The translations under genes and the position numbers were made by a program. Below are positions 11,320 through 20,353 of a stretch of 25,728 nucleotides of DNA, piece after piece; within the stretch, counting starts at the first letter, position 1; every line of letters begins with the position of its first letter. Origin of the DNA: Chara braunii (taxonomy: Eukaryota > Streptophyta > Charophyceae > Charales > Characeae); NCBI GenBank assembly GCA_003427395.1, contig BFEA01000201.1, positions 474,099 through 499,826 on the forward strand, written 5' to 3'. The notes below the pieces were generated by a model that was given only the letters and a program-made list of their open reading frames with translations, was not told where the DNA came from and ran no database searches.

Positions 11320-12559
11320 GTGGAACAACAACTTCTATGGGCAAAACGGCCACAGGAAAAGGGCATTATCATGACCGACCGCATGACTAAAGAAACTTTC
11401 CAGCGGATTTGCCCACCACGTGCACATGCACTGATGAGGGAGTTGCACCACCCTTTCTTTCAGAAACTGTTGCTGCAAAGGACTCGGAGTCTTGGAGACC
11501 ATTGGCGACAATGCCCTAACATACTTCAGCGACATCCTTACCTCGAGACGTCAGCCCGATCTGACGCTGCAGCAGCTGAAGGACGAAAACGCCATGTGGC
11601 TGGACACGTTGGTGAAACTGTCACCAGAAGCAGCACAACAGTTGGAGCAGCCCATCACATTGGACGAACTGTGGGAGGCGATCAGGCATATGGCGTGTGG
11701 CAAAAGCCCAGGATCTGATGATCTTCCTGTGGAGTTTTATGACGTAATCTGGGACCATATGAGACCAATCTTGCTTGAACAATTCAATCGAATTCCCGAA
11801 GGCGGCACCCTCACGGAGGATATGAAGCTTGGCATCATCACACTCGTATATAAGAAAGGAGACAAGTGTAACATCCGCAACTGGAGGCCCACCTCCAGAC
11901 TTAATGTTTCGTATAAGATTCTAGCCAAGCTGCTGGCAAGGAGACTTGCCCGACATCTCCCCCATCTTATGCACACCGACCAGGGTGCCTTCGTGCAAGG
12001 TCGCTCCATCGCTGAGAACATCATGATGGCTATCGGAGCGCTAGAAATAGTGCAGAGGGAGAAGGGGCAAGTTCTCCTCGCGATGCTCGATCGGGAGAAG
12101 GCTTATGACCGAGTAAATTGGTCCTTTGTCCTTGCAACGCTGGAGCATATGGGATTCGGACCAAAATATCGCAAATGGGTAAAGGAACTATAAGTTAATT
12201 CGACCGCTACTGTCAATCTTAACGATTTTCTCTCACCCACTTTCTCCCTTACACGCTCATTGCGTCAAGGATGTCCCCTAGCCTCCTTGCTCTTCGCACT
12301 GCAGATGGAGGTCCTTCTGAACTCACTTCGAGCCTCCCGACACATTCAGGGGCTCGAGCTGGGAGGAGGTGACTCTCTACTCATAGGAGCAATAAAAGAT
12401 GAAGTGCTTTTGGTCATGGAGGCCATGTTTGACTCAATGAACGAGGCCAAAACGCTACTGGACGGGTATGCCTTATTGTCGGAAGCGCAAGTCAACTGGG
12501 GAAGTCAATGTACTTTCTCCCTGCAGAGTACGACCTCAAAGGGCAAGATTGGGGCATGA
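11320..12559 (+). pseudogene. LINE B ORF2, reverse transcriptase part
   Basis: After a linker (LLWAKRPQEKGIIMTDRMTK, 11320 on), the RT is open from 11492 to 12190: GKSPGSDDLPVEFY (residues 70-83), ITLVYKKGDKCNIRNWRP (116-133), DQGAFVQGRSIAEN and motif A MLDREKAYDRVNW (198-210). A single TAA at 12191-12193 stands where a Tyr is usual (KEL-stop-VNS). The same frame then continues through RSLRQGCPLASLLFALQMEV. The catalytic YADD box is replaced by IKDE (near 12392-12403), so the second catalytic Asp is Glu and the preceding residues are altered. This copy is dead for two independent reasons. Confidence 0.9.
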
Positions 12560-13526
12560 AGCGTATTCCCCCCGACTTATTAGAACGCTTCCTAGACGTC
12601 CAGGTTTCCCTGGCGAATGCAAGTCCGAAGCAACACTCAGTTCTCCAAGCCAAGACGTAAGCAGGGATCCAGCGTTGTCGAGAAGTGGTGGGAATTTCAC
12701 TCCTTGGACAAGCCCTCCTGATCACATCAGTTGTCTTCGCACAACTCTGGTTTGTAGCCGCGGTTTGTCTCCTATCCAAATCTGCAGTTAAACTCATAAC
12801 TGCAGACACTTCACGTTACCTATGCAAACCAACCGCACAAGAGGGCCCGGGCAAAGCTACATCTCAAAGTGTACTTGGACCAAGATCACTGCCTCCAAAG
12901 ACGAGGGTGGGCTTGGAATAGCTGACCCAAGGAGCCAAAACCTCGCCGTTCTCATGAAATGGCTACTCAAAGATGCCACGCAAACAGACCGAAGGAATTG
13001 GCTCGCCATCCTGGAATACATTCTGCAGCATGCGTTGTCATTAGCCCGCAAAGAGGATGTTTGGACTTGCATCTTTATGAAATCCTACCAGTGAAGAAGA
13101 TTACGGTCGCCAATGGAAGACACTTGTTGGACAGCGTGGAGTGCCTTTCTTCCTCCATGTAAAAAGGAACCAGTAACGAAGGATGAGGTTCTCCAGTAAG
13201 CAATCTTTGATTAACGCCGCAATCTGCAATGCCCAAGGTACACCCTTTCATGCAACATCGATACCGGGCAACTTCGGGCGGCACTGAACTCAGCGAGGGA
13301 TCACCAAGATACAGGATCTCTGGGATGAGGAACCCAAAACCTGGATTCCAGACCACTAGCTCAAACAAAAGTTGGGCCGATTGCAACTAATCTCCACCCG
13401 AATTCGGCAGATACAGGATGCAATTCCTCTCCACTGCCGGGATCTGTTACACTCAGATGAACCAGTGGAAGGAGAATGGTATCAGAAGACCGAGGATGGG
13501 AAACCCAAGGCCATGCTGAGAATGGT
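12560..13526 (+). pseudogene. LINE B ORF2, connection region (broken)
   Basis: Following the RT in shifted frames: 12685-12921 (LLGQALLITSVVFAQLWFVAAV...SKSAVKLI), parallel to LINE C's VIFASLWYKSLLWPLSKTAL, then 12822-13094 (SKDEGGLGIADPRSQNLAVLM), the GGLG region found after LINE RTs. Near 13309-13545 another frame reads KIQDLWDEEPKTWIPDH and later EGEWYQKTEDGKPKAM, which align with LINE C's GDIWDMERKDWKTGHQ and REGDWVASTGYPRGIGLIHM. The end at 13526 is my estimate of where the LINE C insertion begins. Confidence 0.75.
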
Positions 13527-14299
13527 GGAAAGACTGGATGACTAACTCACCCTCTGCAATGCTAGTGGTGCTGGTAAGAGCAGACACCCCTAGCACCCGG
13601 GGGGGCTCCATCTATTGGTGGGGAGCGTCACCTGCTGGAAAATGGATCCAGCGTCCCTTTTCAGAGTGGAAAAAAGCAGAATGAAAGTGGTTGTGAACCC
13701 TGCCAGCATTGATTACTCTGGTATCCAGAGGATTGACTGTGCAGGTTGCCAGAGGAGGGAAAAACCTTTTCACCCCAGTACTAGGCGCCAAATGTCTAAT
13801 GCTGCAGAGTTAATTCCTCCCTTCCTCAAGCGATATCTGCTGCTGCAGGCCAGTCCCCTGTTAAGTCCCTCCATTGCTTTCATTTTAACAAACTTGTCTA
13901 CTGTCCCGATTGCTCTGGCTGCCCATATTCTACATGAGGGGGGTCCTCCCCAGGGGGCACCAGGGAGGACGCCCATCCGGAGGTGTCTGTGGGGAAGCAA
14001 TGGATGCAGAGGGTATAAGAAATGAAAAAGGTATAAAGGCAAGGGGATTTTGAATGTTGGAATCAGGGTAGAATCTCAACCATTGACAGGGCATGGGGTG
14101 GGAAGGGGTCTGGAAAATCCGAGGGAGGATGTAATGGGAACGAGGACTCTACATTTGTCCAGTCGTTAAAAACGAGATGGTAGTCTCTCAGACCTTCAAC
14201 TCATGCGACCCTTCTCTATGATCCCCACTCCACACTGCTTTTGCAATCCATCCCTCTCTCTCCACTCATAAGCAGTCCCTGCAAAATACCGTAATCCAT
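13527..14299 (-). other. Probable 3' non-coding part of LINE C
   Basis: No protein is recognised on either strand. The part 13614-13660 is shared, inverted, with 18778-18823 (about 41 of 46 positions). The right part could be 3' UTR of LINE C. The stretch 13527-13610 could still belong to LINE B. Confidence 0.4.
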
Positions 14300-14972
14300 C
14301 TCCTAATGTCTCCGATTTTTTTAAAGGAATCCAATTGTGCTTTGGTGTCCAGCCATCGTGTGAGTTCGAAATGTACTAGCTGCTGGATCTGTTCAGTAAT
14401 CTATGTCCCCTCTACCCATACCTTTTTCATAGCCAGGGTGCATCTCTGCCACCAGAGTGCCCATAACACTGCCCTCCTTCCAATCGTATACATGTTTTCT
14501 GTGAATCTCGTAGTTGTTCCTGCTTGTAACCAATNCCCCGCCAGTATGACTTGCCATGACCAGGGTCAGGGAGTATCCGACACCAATTTCCTCCAGATAC
14601 GGTCCCACCACCTCCATATGAATTGGGCAATCGGGCATTGCATGAAGATATGTTCAATAGTCTCTGCCTTCTTGTGGAAAGGGAGGAGACTTTGAGACCT
14701 CTGGCACCAAGGGAGCAAAATAACTTTTTGTTCAAGGTTCGTGTGGCTAATTAACCAGTCGTTAGTTGGCAGGCAGCAGTGGGCTATCTGCCACTGTAGT
14801 GATGTGATTTTCATAGGTTTATATTTTTGTTCCTTAAACCATTTGATTGGTGTCAGGAGAATGTGGTCCACATTAAGGTGTCTAGCTTATCTATCATTAA
14901 TCATATCTCTAAGATATTGTTTCGGTCTGAGCATTTTATAGGCTGATTTGACCGTTAGCTGGTGCAAATTAA
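14300..14972 (-). pseudogene. LINE C C-terminal zf-RVT part
   Basis: On the minus strand from 14972: LHQLTVKSAYKMLRPKQYL, a stop near 14891, then ITSLQWQIAHCCLPTNDWLI (14871 on), LLPWC, ETIEHIFMQCPIAQFIWRWW. The H-x4-C pair of the zinc-binding site is kept, while the first C-x2-C is reduced to a single Cys. Downstream frames (14735 and 14638 to lower coordinates) decay with several stops, and one base at 14535 is undetermined (N). Confidence 0.8.
14965..14972. repeat. Target-site duplication, left copy (CAAATTAA)
   Basis: Identical 8 bp recur at 15537-15544, and excision of the interval plus one copy rejoins the LINE C coding frame exactly. Confidence 0.8.
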
Positions 14973-15274
14973 CTGTATAACCGTTTGAACGCCGTGAACT
15001 CGCGTTCGCGTTCAAATGTGCGTTTGAACGCGGATTTAAATTCGCGTTCAAAATTAAACGGCGTTCAATTTTTTTTATTTTTTTTTATTTTTTTTTTAAA
15101 TCATTTCGATGCCAAAAAACAACTTTTTTTTTCTGATTTTTTTTTTTATGAGTTCTGTATGATGTGAGGTACATGCCTCTCAATTTTGGAGTCATTTTGC
15201 TCAGGCAAAAAAAATGAAAAATCGCCAAAGATGGCAGTGTCAAATCGTGTTCGCTCACTAATTTCAATTCTTTT

Positions 15275-15308
<34 letters not shown>

Positions 15309-15536
15309 CCNTTTGGTAACGAATTTAGATGTAATGCTCAGGCAAATGTTGTTTATTGTATTTTTATCCATAACATTGTTTTTTTCGGAAATTTTTTAGG
15401 GTTTTTTTTTTTTTTTTTTTTTTTTTTTCCCCGCGTGGAATTGAACTCCCTGTTCGGTCCCGTTCATTGAACGCGCGTGCATTCCGTTCAGTTTCTGAAC
15501 GGAAAAACCGCGTTCAATGAACGCGCTGTTTCATAA
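14973..15536. mobile_element. hAT-like non-autonomous DNA element (564 bp)
   Basis: Flanked by the 8-bp duplication CAAATTAA, the length typical of hAT (also P) transposition. Both ends are filled with GTTCAA/TTGAAC and GAACGCG motifs (about 14983-15067 on the left, 15437-15531 on the right), partly inverted relative to each other, as in subterminal transposase-binding repeats. Terminal inverted repeats are short and poor: the left begins CTGTATAAC, the right reverse complement TTATGAAAC. The centre is T-rich with two T tracts of about 30 and an N at 15311, and has no ORF of interest. I infer a MITE-like derivative; the superfamily call rests on the duplication length and the repeats only. 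Confidence 0.65.
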
Positions 15537-16634
15537 CAAATTAATGTGTCTTCTCTTGGGGACACCTCTTGTATAGAGAAGTAACCAAGTCCATTCCACC
15601 GGATCCAGAGGCAGGTCCTGGATTGGTGTGTCAGGCTGGAATTTCATCTTCTGTCCCTTCTCCTCGATCACCCTTACTCGGTGCACGGATGTTTTATCTG
15701 TCCGTTCGAAGGAGACTCTACTCCCTTCGAGGGTGCCTGTTTTGCCAACCGTGTAGCGTTCGACTAAGACTGCTTGGGGTGAAACCATGTGTATCAAGCC
15801 AATCCCCCGCGGATACCCGGTGCTGGCCACCCAATCCCCTTCTCTCAGGATAAGACCATGTCTAAGGATTCGGTACCATTCCAGTGGAATGACTTCAATA
15901 AGGTTTTCCAAAGGCTCATCCGCGTGGTGGCAATACCTTAAGGTTGCTCTCAATTGGTGCCCTGTTTTCCAGTCTTTTCTTTCCATGTCCCAAATGTCCC
16001 CTACCCTGAGAATCCCATGCTTAACCCAACTTTTCCAGGGCGGGGATGAACTTATCATAACGCGACCACTTGTGTTTGTTACCCATCTATTCCCGAAGAG
16101 GTGTTGTCGATAGATTTCCTCCCATCGATCGGGGTGGGCTCTGTTAGGGAGTGAGAGTTTTCGCCAGGTTTGCAGTCGGGAGGGCCATAAACTATCCATC
16201 GCCTGACCTCCTCCTCCTGAACCTCCTTCTGAGTCCTCCCTCTCCAGGGGGAGTTTGCGAGGGATCGTCCAATAACGGTCCTCTAACCAAGTCAGCGGAT
16301 GAATCGTGTGGGGTGTAGCCTGGGCCAGTCTGGCTAAGTGTTCTAAGGCTAGAGCACACCACGGACTTTGGGGAGAAAAAATCAGTTTTTTAATCCATTT
16401 TGGTCTTAACGCTTGAACCTGTGTGGCCGGGTCAAGTACTCCCAAGCCTCGCCTTGTTTTCGGTTGGATGATCGAGTCCCACGCCACTCGGCTGATTACA
16501 TTGGTCTGCTCTCCATCCCCCCTCCACAGGAAGGCTGCTGCCTTTCTCCTAAGGCTTCTCAGAGCTGTTTTACTCAATGGCCAGAGCAGAGACTTGTACC
16601 ACAGTGATGCAAAAATTACATTATTAAGTACCAA
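15531..16634 (-). pseudogene. LINE C connection region, 367-codon open stretch
   Basis: This is the longest ORF of the window. It reads VIFASLWYKSLLWPLSKTAL, AAAFLWRGDGEQTNVISRVA, TRRGLGVLDPATQVQALRPK, then a variable region with a Gly run (SEGGSGGGG), GDIWDMERKDWKTGH and VEWTWLLLYTRGVPKRRHINL. The stop after HINLL is supplied by the inserted DNA element: the last codons lie beyond the duplication at 15537-15544. With the insert removed, the frame continues HINL-HQLTVKSAYKM. Confidence 0.88.
15537..15544. repeat. Target-site duplication, right copy (CAAATTAA)
   Basis: Pairs with 14965-14972. Confidence 0.8.
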
Positions 16635-16703
16635 TGCTCGACCGAAGAGGGATGTGTGCTTGTTTCTCCAATTATTCAGTCTGTGCTGGGCCGGGGTGTT
16701 GAT

Positions 16704-17138
16704 CTAGTCATCATTGTTCGGTGGCCTTCCTTCTGTGGTCATGGGTACCCCCAGGATTCTTATTGGGGATTCTAGTGGTATCCATCTGATGAGTGGTGAT
16801 TCTGGAGGGCGTCCTCCTTGGTGGTGGATCCACCATCCTTGTGTCTTAGATCCCAGTTCACGATCATGTCGGAAACCATGGCGAACTTTTCCATCATGTT
16901 TTGAATTTCCTCTATGTTGCGGTGTGTGGCTTCTGCCATTATTGCGAGGTCGCCTGCGAACATGGAGCACACCGGGATTGCATCCTCGGGGATGCGTGTA
17001 ACACGTATTTTGGAAATGTTTTTGTTTGCCCGTAGGTTGGCAGTTAGTGCCTCCATAATGACCAGGAAGAGAAAGGGGGCAATAGGGTCCCATTGGCGGA
17101 CCAATCGCTCGAGGTGTTGGGGGCACCTGGCTCGCACA
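16704..17138 (-). pseudogene. LINE C reverse transcriptase, second half
   Basis: The minus-strand frame from 17137 to 16772 reads RLVRQWDPIAPFLFLVIMEA (the RQGDP-type motif with G changed to W), RIPEDAIPVCSMFAGDLAIM and MVSDMIVNW. The YADD box has become FAGD (residues 60-63), losing the first catalytic Asp. A frameshift moves the continuation (ESPIRILGVPMTTEG) into a second frame that ends near 16704. The RT start, including motif A, is missing by truncation. Confidence 0.85.
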
Positions 17139-18087
17139 AGAATGGTTACCTGAACCAGGACAGACCACGGCCAACCAACTTAGGCTAGTTGGAGAAGCAG
17201 CTGTACACCCAGGACAGGAGCTGCAGCAGGTTTGTGTCCACACTACCACCACCGCAGCGAGTGCCTTCCATGAGTTACTCGTGCAGGGCCAGCCACTGAG
17301 AATGCTCAGAATTGACCCACAAGCCCACTTCTGGGAGCCAACAGCTGGACAAACAAAGTTTCTCTACCAGTACACATCCAGACTGGGAAGGCAGCTCCTG
17401 AGCAAAACCCGAGACCTCCCGGTAGAGGCGGCACAGAGAGTGAACAATGCCACAGGCGGATCACAAAGAACCACAGAAGGGGACCTCAGAACGCTATGGG
17501 CGCAGCTACCAGCGCTTCCCTCCCAGAAACTTGCAGGGCTCTCATGGCTGCTCTCACACTGCGCTATCCCCACGTCGGTCTGGCTGTTTGAGAAGGGAAT
17601 GGACATTGAAACGAAATGCCCACGATGTGGGAGCACGCATGAAGAGACAATGGATCACCTATTCTGCTCCTGTCCAGCTTCCAAGCGTATCTGGCAGTGG
17701 TGGGAGGGACATTGGTTCATATTTGCTGGCCTGCTGCTAGCATGGGATGAAGTCTGGGCAATCCATGGCCGCATCCCGCCGACCTGGTTTAAGAGAGTAG
17801 GCAGGGGCTACGTGGCACAAGCAATCTGCGCCATAATCCTTTAGGTGATATGGGAGGACCGCAACAACATCCTGTTCAGTCAGCAATGGACCAGCGATGC
17901 TGCAATCATCAAAAAGATCAAGGCTTGGATACGAATCATGATCCGTGTCGACTGGATTCGTAAAGCTGCGCGAGGTCATTCACCCAGAGGCAGACACTGG
18001 TTCTTGGTCACCTGGGCCAGAGATAACAAGCTTGCAGCTGTCACACACGCCGGCGGACTGGTTATCACCCCCTGGCTCTCTGGCTAA
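17139..18087 (+). pseudogene. LINE B ORF2, C-terminal zf-RVT part
   Basis: Open from about 17141 without a start codon: NQLRLVGEAAVHPGQEL, then 17281-17841. It carries a reverse-transcriptase zinc-binding domain: LSWLLSHCAIPTSVWLFEKG, then C-x2-C (CPRC at residues 113-116 counted from 17281) and H-x4-C (H126, C131), followed by KRIWQWW. A TAG at 17842-17844 stands inside the common W-x-IWEDRNN motif. The frame then continues to TAA at 18085-18087. Because it begins at the protein position where the 13.5-kb piece ends, on the same strand and with similar GC-rich codons, I read it as the displaced end of LINE B. Confidence 0.85.
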
Positions 18088-18664
18088 CTCCGCTGTGGAC
18101 AACACCTCCTCTACATCTCTCCCTTTCTCAGTCTCCAACCCTCCACCCCACATTCAGCCCAACCCCTCTCTTTCTACTGTAGCAGTAGCATTCTTTAGAA
18201 CCAGGGCACTCGGTTCCAGTCGGTAGTCACGGTAGGCTACAAAGGGTAGGGAAGGGAGGAGAGTGCCGAGGACTTAGGTGAGGAACGAGTAAGGTTCCTC
18301 CCGGCCGATGTGGGCCGAGGTCAGGCCGTTCTAGGCCTGTGTAATGGTATTACATGCTCCTCTTCTCATCTTACTCTAGTAGGACCATGGAATGGAAGCC
18401 CTCCCCCATCTGGGACTGGGCACATACTACTTTTCTCCTATGTGGAATGAATGCCCGAGGCAGCATTGACTGACCTGGAGCATGTTGCAGGTAATAGCGA
18501 CCACATCCTCTTATCAATTTGCTGTTAGGTGTTTCACCAAAGAGAACTGGGGTAATGCTCCCCGACGAACTCTGAAGCCTATAGCTGGGTAATGGCCCTA
18601 GCATGTCTTTCCAGTGCCGGGTTGATTTCTGGGGTGTATTCCCGGGCCCCTGTCCCTTCTTTGG
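18088..18664 (+). other. LINE B 3' UTR with hairpin cluster
   Basis: Non-coding region between the ORF2 stop and the poly(A) tail. It contains four short inverted repeats in a row: 18280-18300 (GAGGAAC/GTTCCTC), 18302-18317 (CGGCC/GGCCG), 18323-18338 (AGGCC/GGCCT) and 18341-18353 (GTAAT/ATTAC). Such structures can serve as RT recognition sites in LINE RNAs, but that role is inferred. Part of this span could belong to a separate element. Confidence 0.55.
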
Positions 18665-18692
18665 AAAAAAAAAAAAAAAAAAAAAAAAAAAA
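18665..18692 (+). repeat. Poly(A) tail, 28 A, 3' end of LINE B
   Basis: Uninterrupted A28 on the plus strand downstream of the LINE B ORF2 end. It marks the 3' end of a plus-strand retrotransposed unit. Confidence 0.75.
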
Positions 18693-18745
18693 CAGATATA
18701 ATGACTGTACGTTGTATTCGGGGGAAGAAGGGTAATACTACGATT
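18693..18745 (+). repeat. Copy 1 of a dispersed motif after an A tail
   Basis: CAGATATAATGACTGTACG followed by TTGTATTCGGGGGAAGAAGG. The same block recurs at 24651-24692 (+) and, inverted, at about 24543-24584. It begins directly after the LINE B poly(A). Confidence 0.75.
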
Positions 18746-18777
18746 ACTTATTGATTGTTGACATTGAGATATCATTG

Positions 18778-18823
18778 TAAGGGACGCTGGACCCGTTTTC
18801 CAGCAGGTGCAGCTCCCCACCAA
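18778..18823 (+). repeat. Dispersed motif shared with the LINE C 3' region
   Basis: AAGGGACGCTGGACCCG through CTCCCCACCAAT. An inverted copy is at 13614-13660. GCTGGA...TCCAGC can form a stem. A looser relative starts at 21543 (TGTAAGGGACGCT) and is repeated in the artefactual copy downstream. Confidence 0.75.
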
Positions 18824-18864
18824 TGGAATGGAATGGAGTAATCAAAGGAGGGCTCCTCGGACAG

Positions 18865-18912
18865 GCAGATGTTCTTTTTTTTTTTTTTTTTTTGGGAAGC
18901 GCAAATGTTCTT
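18865..18912 (-). mobile_element. Near tail-only retroinsertion
   Basis: GCAGATGTTCTT (18865-18876) and GCAAATGTTCTT (18901-18912) differ at one of 12 positions. They flank a T tract plus only GGGAAGC. Read on the minus strand, the insert is a 7-nt body with an A tail. Confidence 0.6.
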
Positions 18913-18981
18913 ATCAGTGTTATCACTGCCTGGCAGAGGCCCGTCCGCCCTATTTTCAAAACCAAAAAAAAAAAAAAAAAA
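18904..18981 (+). pseudogene. U2 snRNA-like fragment with poly(A)
   Basis: TGTTCTTATCAGT (18906-18918) matches the conserved U2 segment that follows the branch-point recognition region. A diverged stretch with AGGCCCG follows, where U2 has its stem II GGCC pairs, then an A19 tail (18963-18981). The 13-nt exact match is short, so the call is tentative. The two neighbouring snRNA-derived pieces on the right make it more plausible. Confidence 0.4.
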
Positions 18982-19049
18982 GGTGGAGGAGCTGTGTTTC
19001 AGAGCACGACGCCCGGCATGTCGAAGGGCCGCCTCATTCCTGAATGATT

Positions 19050-19075
19050 GCTGGTCTGTGCGAATTCAGACCAGC
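19050..19075. other. Perfect 9-bp inverted repeat
   Basis: GCTGGTCTG (19050-19058) and CAGACCAGC (19067-19075) with an 8-nt loop. No T run follows, so there is no sign of a terminator role. Confidence 0.8.
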
Positions 19076-19547
19076 AACACCTGCATCTATATACCCTATT
19101 CGCACATGTATCTGAACTTTATTTCGGCCCGATTCGGCTAAAAGAAGCCTTGCTGTCCATCATCCCACCATATCTGGGGCCTCACTCCACTACTCTCGAC
19201 ACGCACAAAAGACAAAAATCATGGCTCTGTATCTTTCCATGTTCTAGCTGAAGATTCGCTCTCGTTTTGCACATTTCGTAGTGGAGCGAGGCCCCTGGTC
19301 GAAAAGCCAGCCCTGGTGACGCTGATCATGCTGCCAGCCTGCCCACCTGCCACCAATGGCAGTCGGGATCCCGAGATTGCCCAAGTCTGAGGGAGCGAGG
19401 ACGAGTAGCAGATCAGGTGCATTACCTGTATCAAGGACTCAAAATATTAGAGCCACGTAGATTCCTTCTTTTGTTTTTTTTAAGCCCAACCAATTCAATT
19501 ACCTGTCAAATCTGGACAGGACGGCCTTTCAGGTCTTTTTTATTGTC
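19076..19547. other. No gene recognised
   Basis: Unique-looking sequence without convincing ORFs. A small inverted repeat CCTGTC/GACAGG lies near 19503-19521. Confidence 0.4.
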
Positions 19548-19612
19548 ATTATAGTATTACGGGGAACCCCCTAGCAGCCACATCCGTGCTCAAGCCTCCA
19601 ACGAGGGAACAT
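19548..19612 (-). repeat. Isolated relative of the satellite spacer segment
   Basis: TAGTATTACGGGGAACCCC, CTAGCAGCC and CAAGCCTCCAACGAGGGA are, in order, the reverse complement of the satellite block running from CCTCATTGGAGGCTTTGA to TTCCCGTAATAAT (for example 1303-1353), with substitutions. It lies 17 kb from the array and on the opposite strand. Confidence 0.65.
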
Positions 19613-19874
19613 ACGGGAGCTGCACCCACCAGCAGGTGCGATACCTGCTACAGCAGGTGGGCGATACCGGCCAGGGGTCAGCCGGTAGCATCAGGACCGA
19701 GCTTCTTTGATGGGCCAGTCACTGTGCCTCCCCTCAGGTGGTGGTCCCCTCCCCCTATGAACATCAGCAGTCTCTGCTCAATGCCACTCGGGGGGACCAA
19801 CTGCATATCTCTAGGTGGCGGGCACCGTCACGGTCACATGGTTTTTCTTTTTTTTTCCCTCTGTTTTTGAAAAT
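19613..19874. other. No gene recognised
   Basis: Contains a two-copy ~21-bp direct repeat, CAGCAGGTG...CGATACC, at 19630-19669. Otherwise nothing recognised. Confidence 0.4.
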
Positions 19875-19888
19875 TTTGGACCATTTCT

Positions 19889-20350
19889 CTTTTTTTTTTT
19901 TCTTTTTTTTTAACTACACTATGATCTTCTCTCAAATTCTTTTTGCCTTTCACTACCTTCCTACCACTACTCCTAAGAGTCTATATAGAGGGGACCCCTG
20001 CAAGCATAGGGCCTCGCAAACGAGGTAAATCATGTTGCCCCCCCCCCCCAACAGCGGTAGTCAGAGATGGGGTGGGGCCGCCGGTGGGGGTACGGGCTAA
20101 CGCAAAGACCGAGCATTTTGCGAGTTGGCAGTAGCTGCGCCTCCCTTTCTCATCGTCCCCCACCCCTCATTGAGTAGCAGCAGAGGCTATGGCCAACACT
20201 CTCCCACACACCACACACAACCCACTTGCGCTCACAGTCACACCCGTGTTGGTTATAGACCCCGCTAATACCGATCAGGGGTATCCAGAGGACTACAACC
20301 TCCTGAATGCCACTTGCGTGCCTAACCAACTGAGCTAGGCCGCTGGATAA
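19889..20350 (-). mobile_element. tRNA-derived SINE, minus strand
   Basis: Read on the minus strand, the element starts at about 20348 with a tRNA-like head: GGCCTAGCTCAGTTGGTTAG (pol III A box TAGCTCAGTTGG) and a worn B box (GGTTGTAGTCC for GGTTCGAGTCC). About 330 nt of body follows, ending in an interrupted A tail (plus-strand T-rich 19889-19911). TTTGGACCATTTCT at 19875-19888 and 20351-20364 is a perfect 14-bp target duplication. The length of ~460 bp is within the SINE range. No ORF is expected; mobilisation would depend on a LINE RT. Confidence 0.85.
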
Positions 20351-20353
20351 TTT

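Larger units (their letters stand above)
13527..17138 (-). mobile_element. LINE C, 5'-truncated LINE on the minus strand
   Basis: Minus-strand ORF2 begins inside the RT at 17138 and runs to lower coordinates through RT, connection and zf-RVT to a non-coding end near 13.5-14.3 kb. It is interrupted at 14965-15544 by a DNA element. No poly(A) (plus-strand poly-T) is visible at its 3' side, so the 3' boundary is uncertain. Its sequence resembles LINE A more than LINE B (for example PRVAWDTLIQPKAKR in LINE A against SRVAWDSIIQPKTRR here). Confidence 0.75.
10208..18692 (+). mobile_element. LINE B, L1-clade LINE, apparently interrupted by LINE C
   Basis: Composite of 10208-13526 and 17139-18692. 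ORF1 is absent: the element starts at ORF2, consistent with 5' truncation. The inner boundaries are estimated from the protein match to LINE C. An 8-bp repeat AGAATGGT occurs at 13519-13526 and 17139-17146 and may be the target duplication of the LINE C insertion, though 8 bp alone is weak. Confidence 0.6.

Noticed and set aside
16704-18087. LINE C and the 17.14-18.09 kb piece as one element with a 5' inversion (twin priming)
   Set aside because: Both pieces contain the connection/zf-RVT region in diverged form, so they overlap in content and must come from different copies.
18741-19141. Poly-Phe and poly-Lys ORFs around the T and A tracts
   Set aside because: Translations of homopolymers, without further support.
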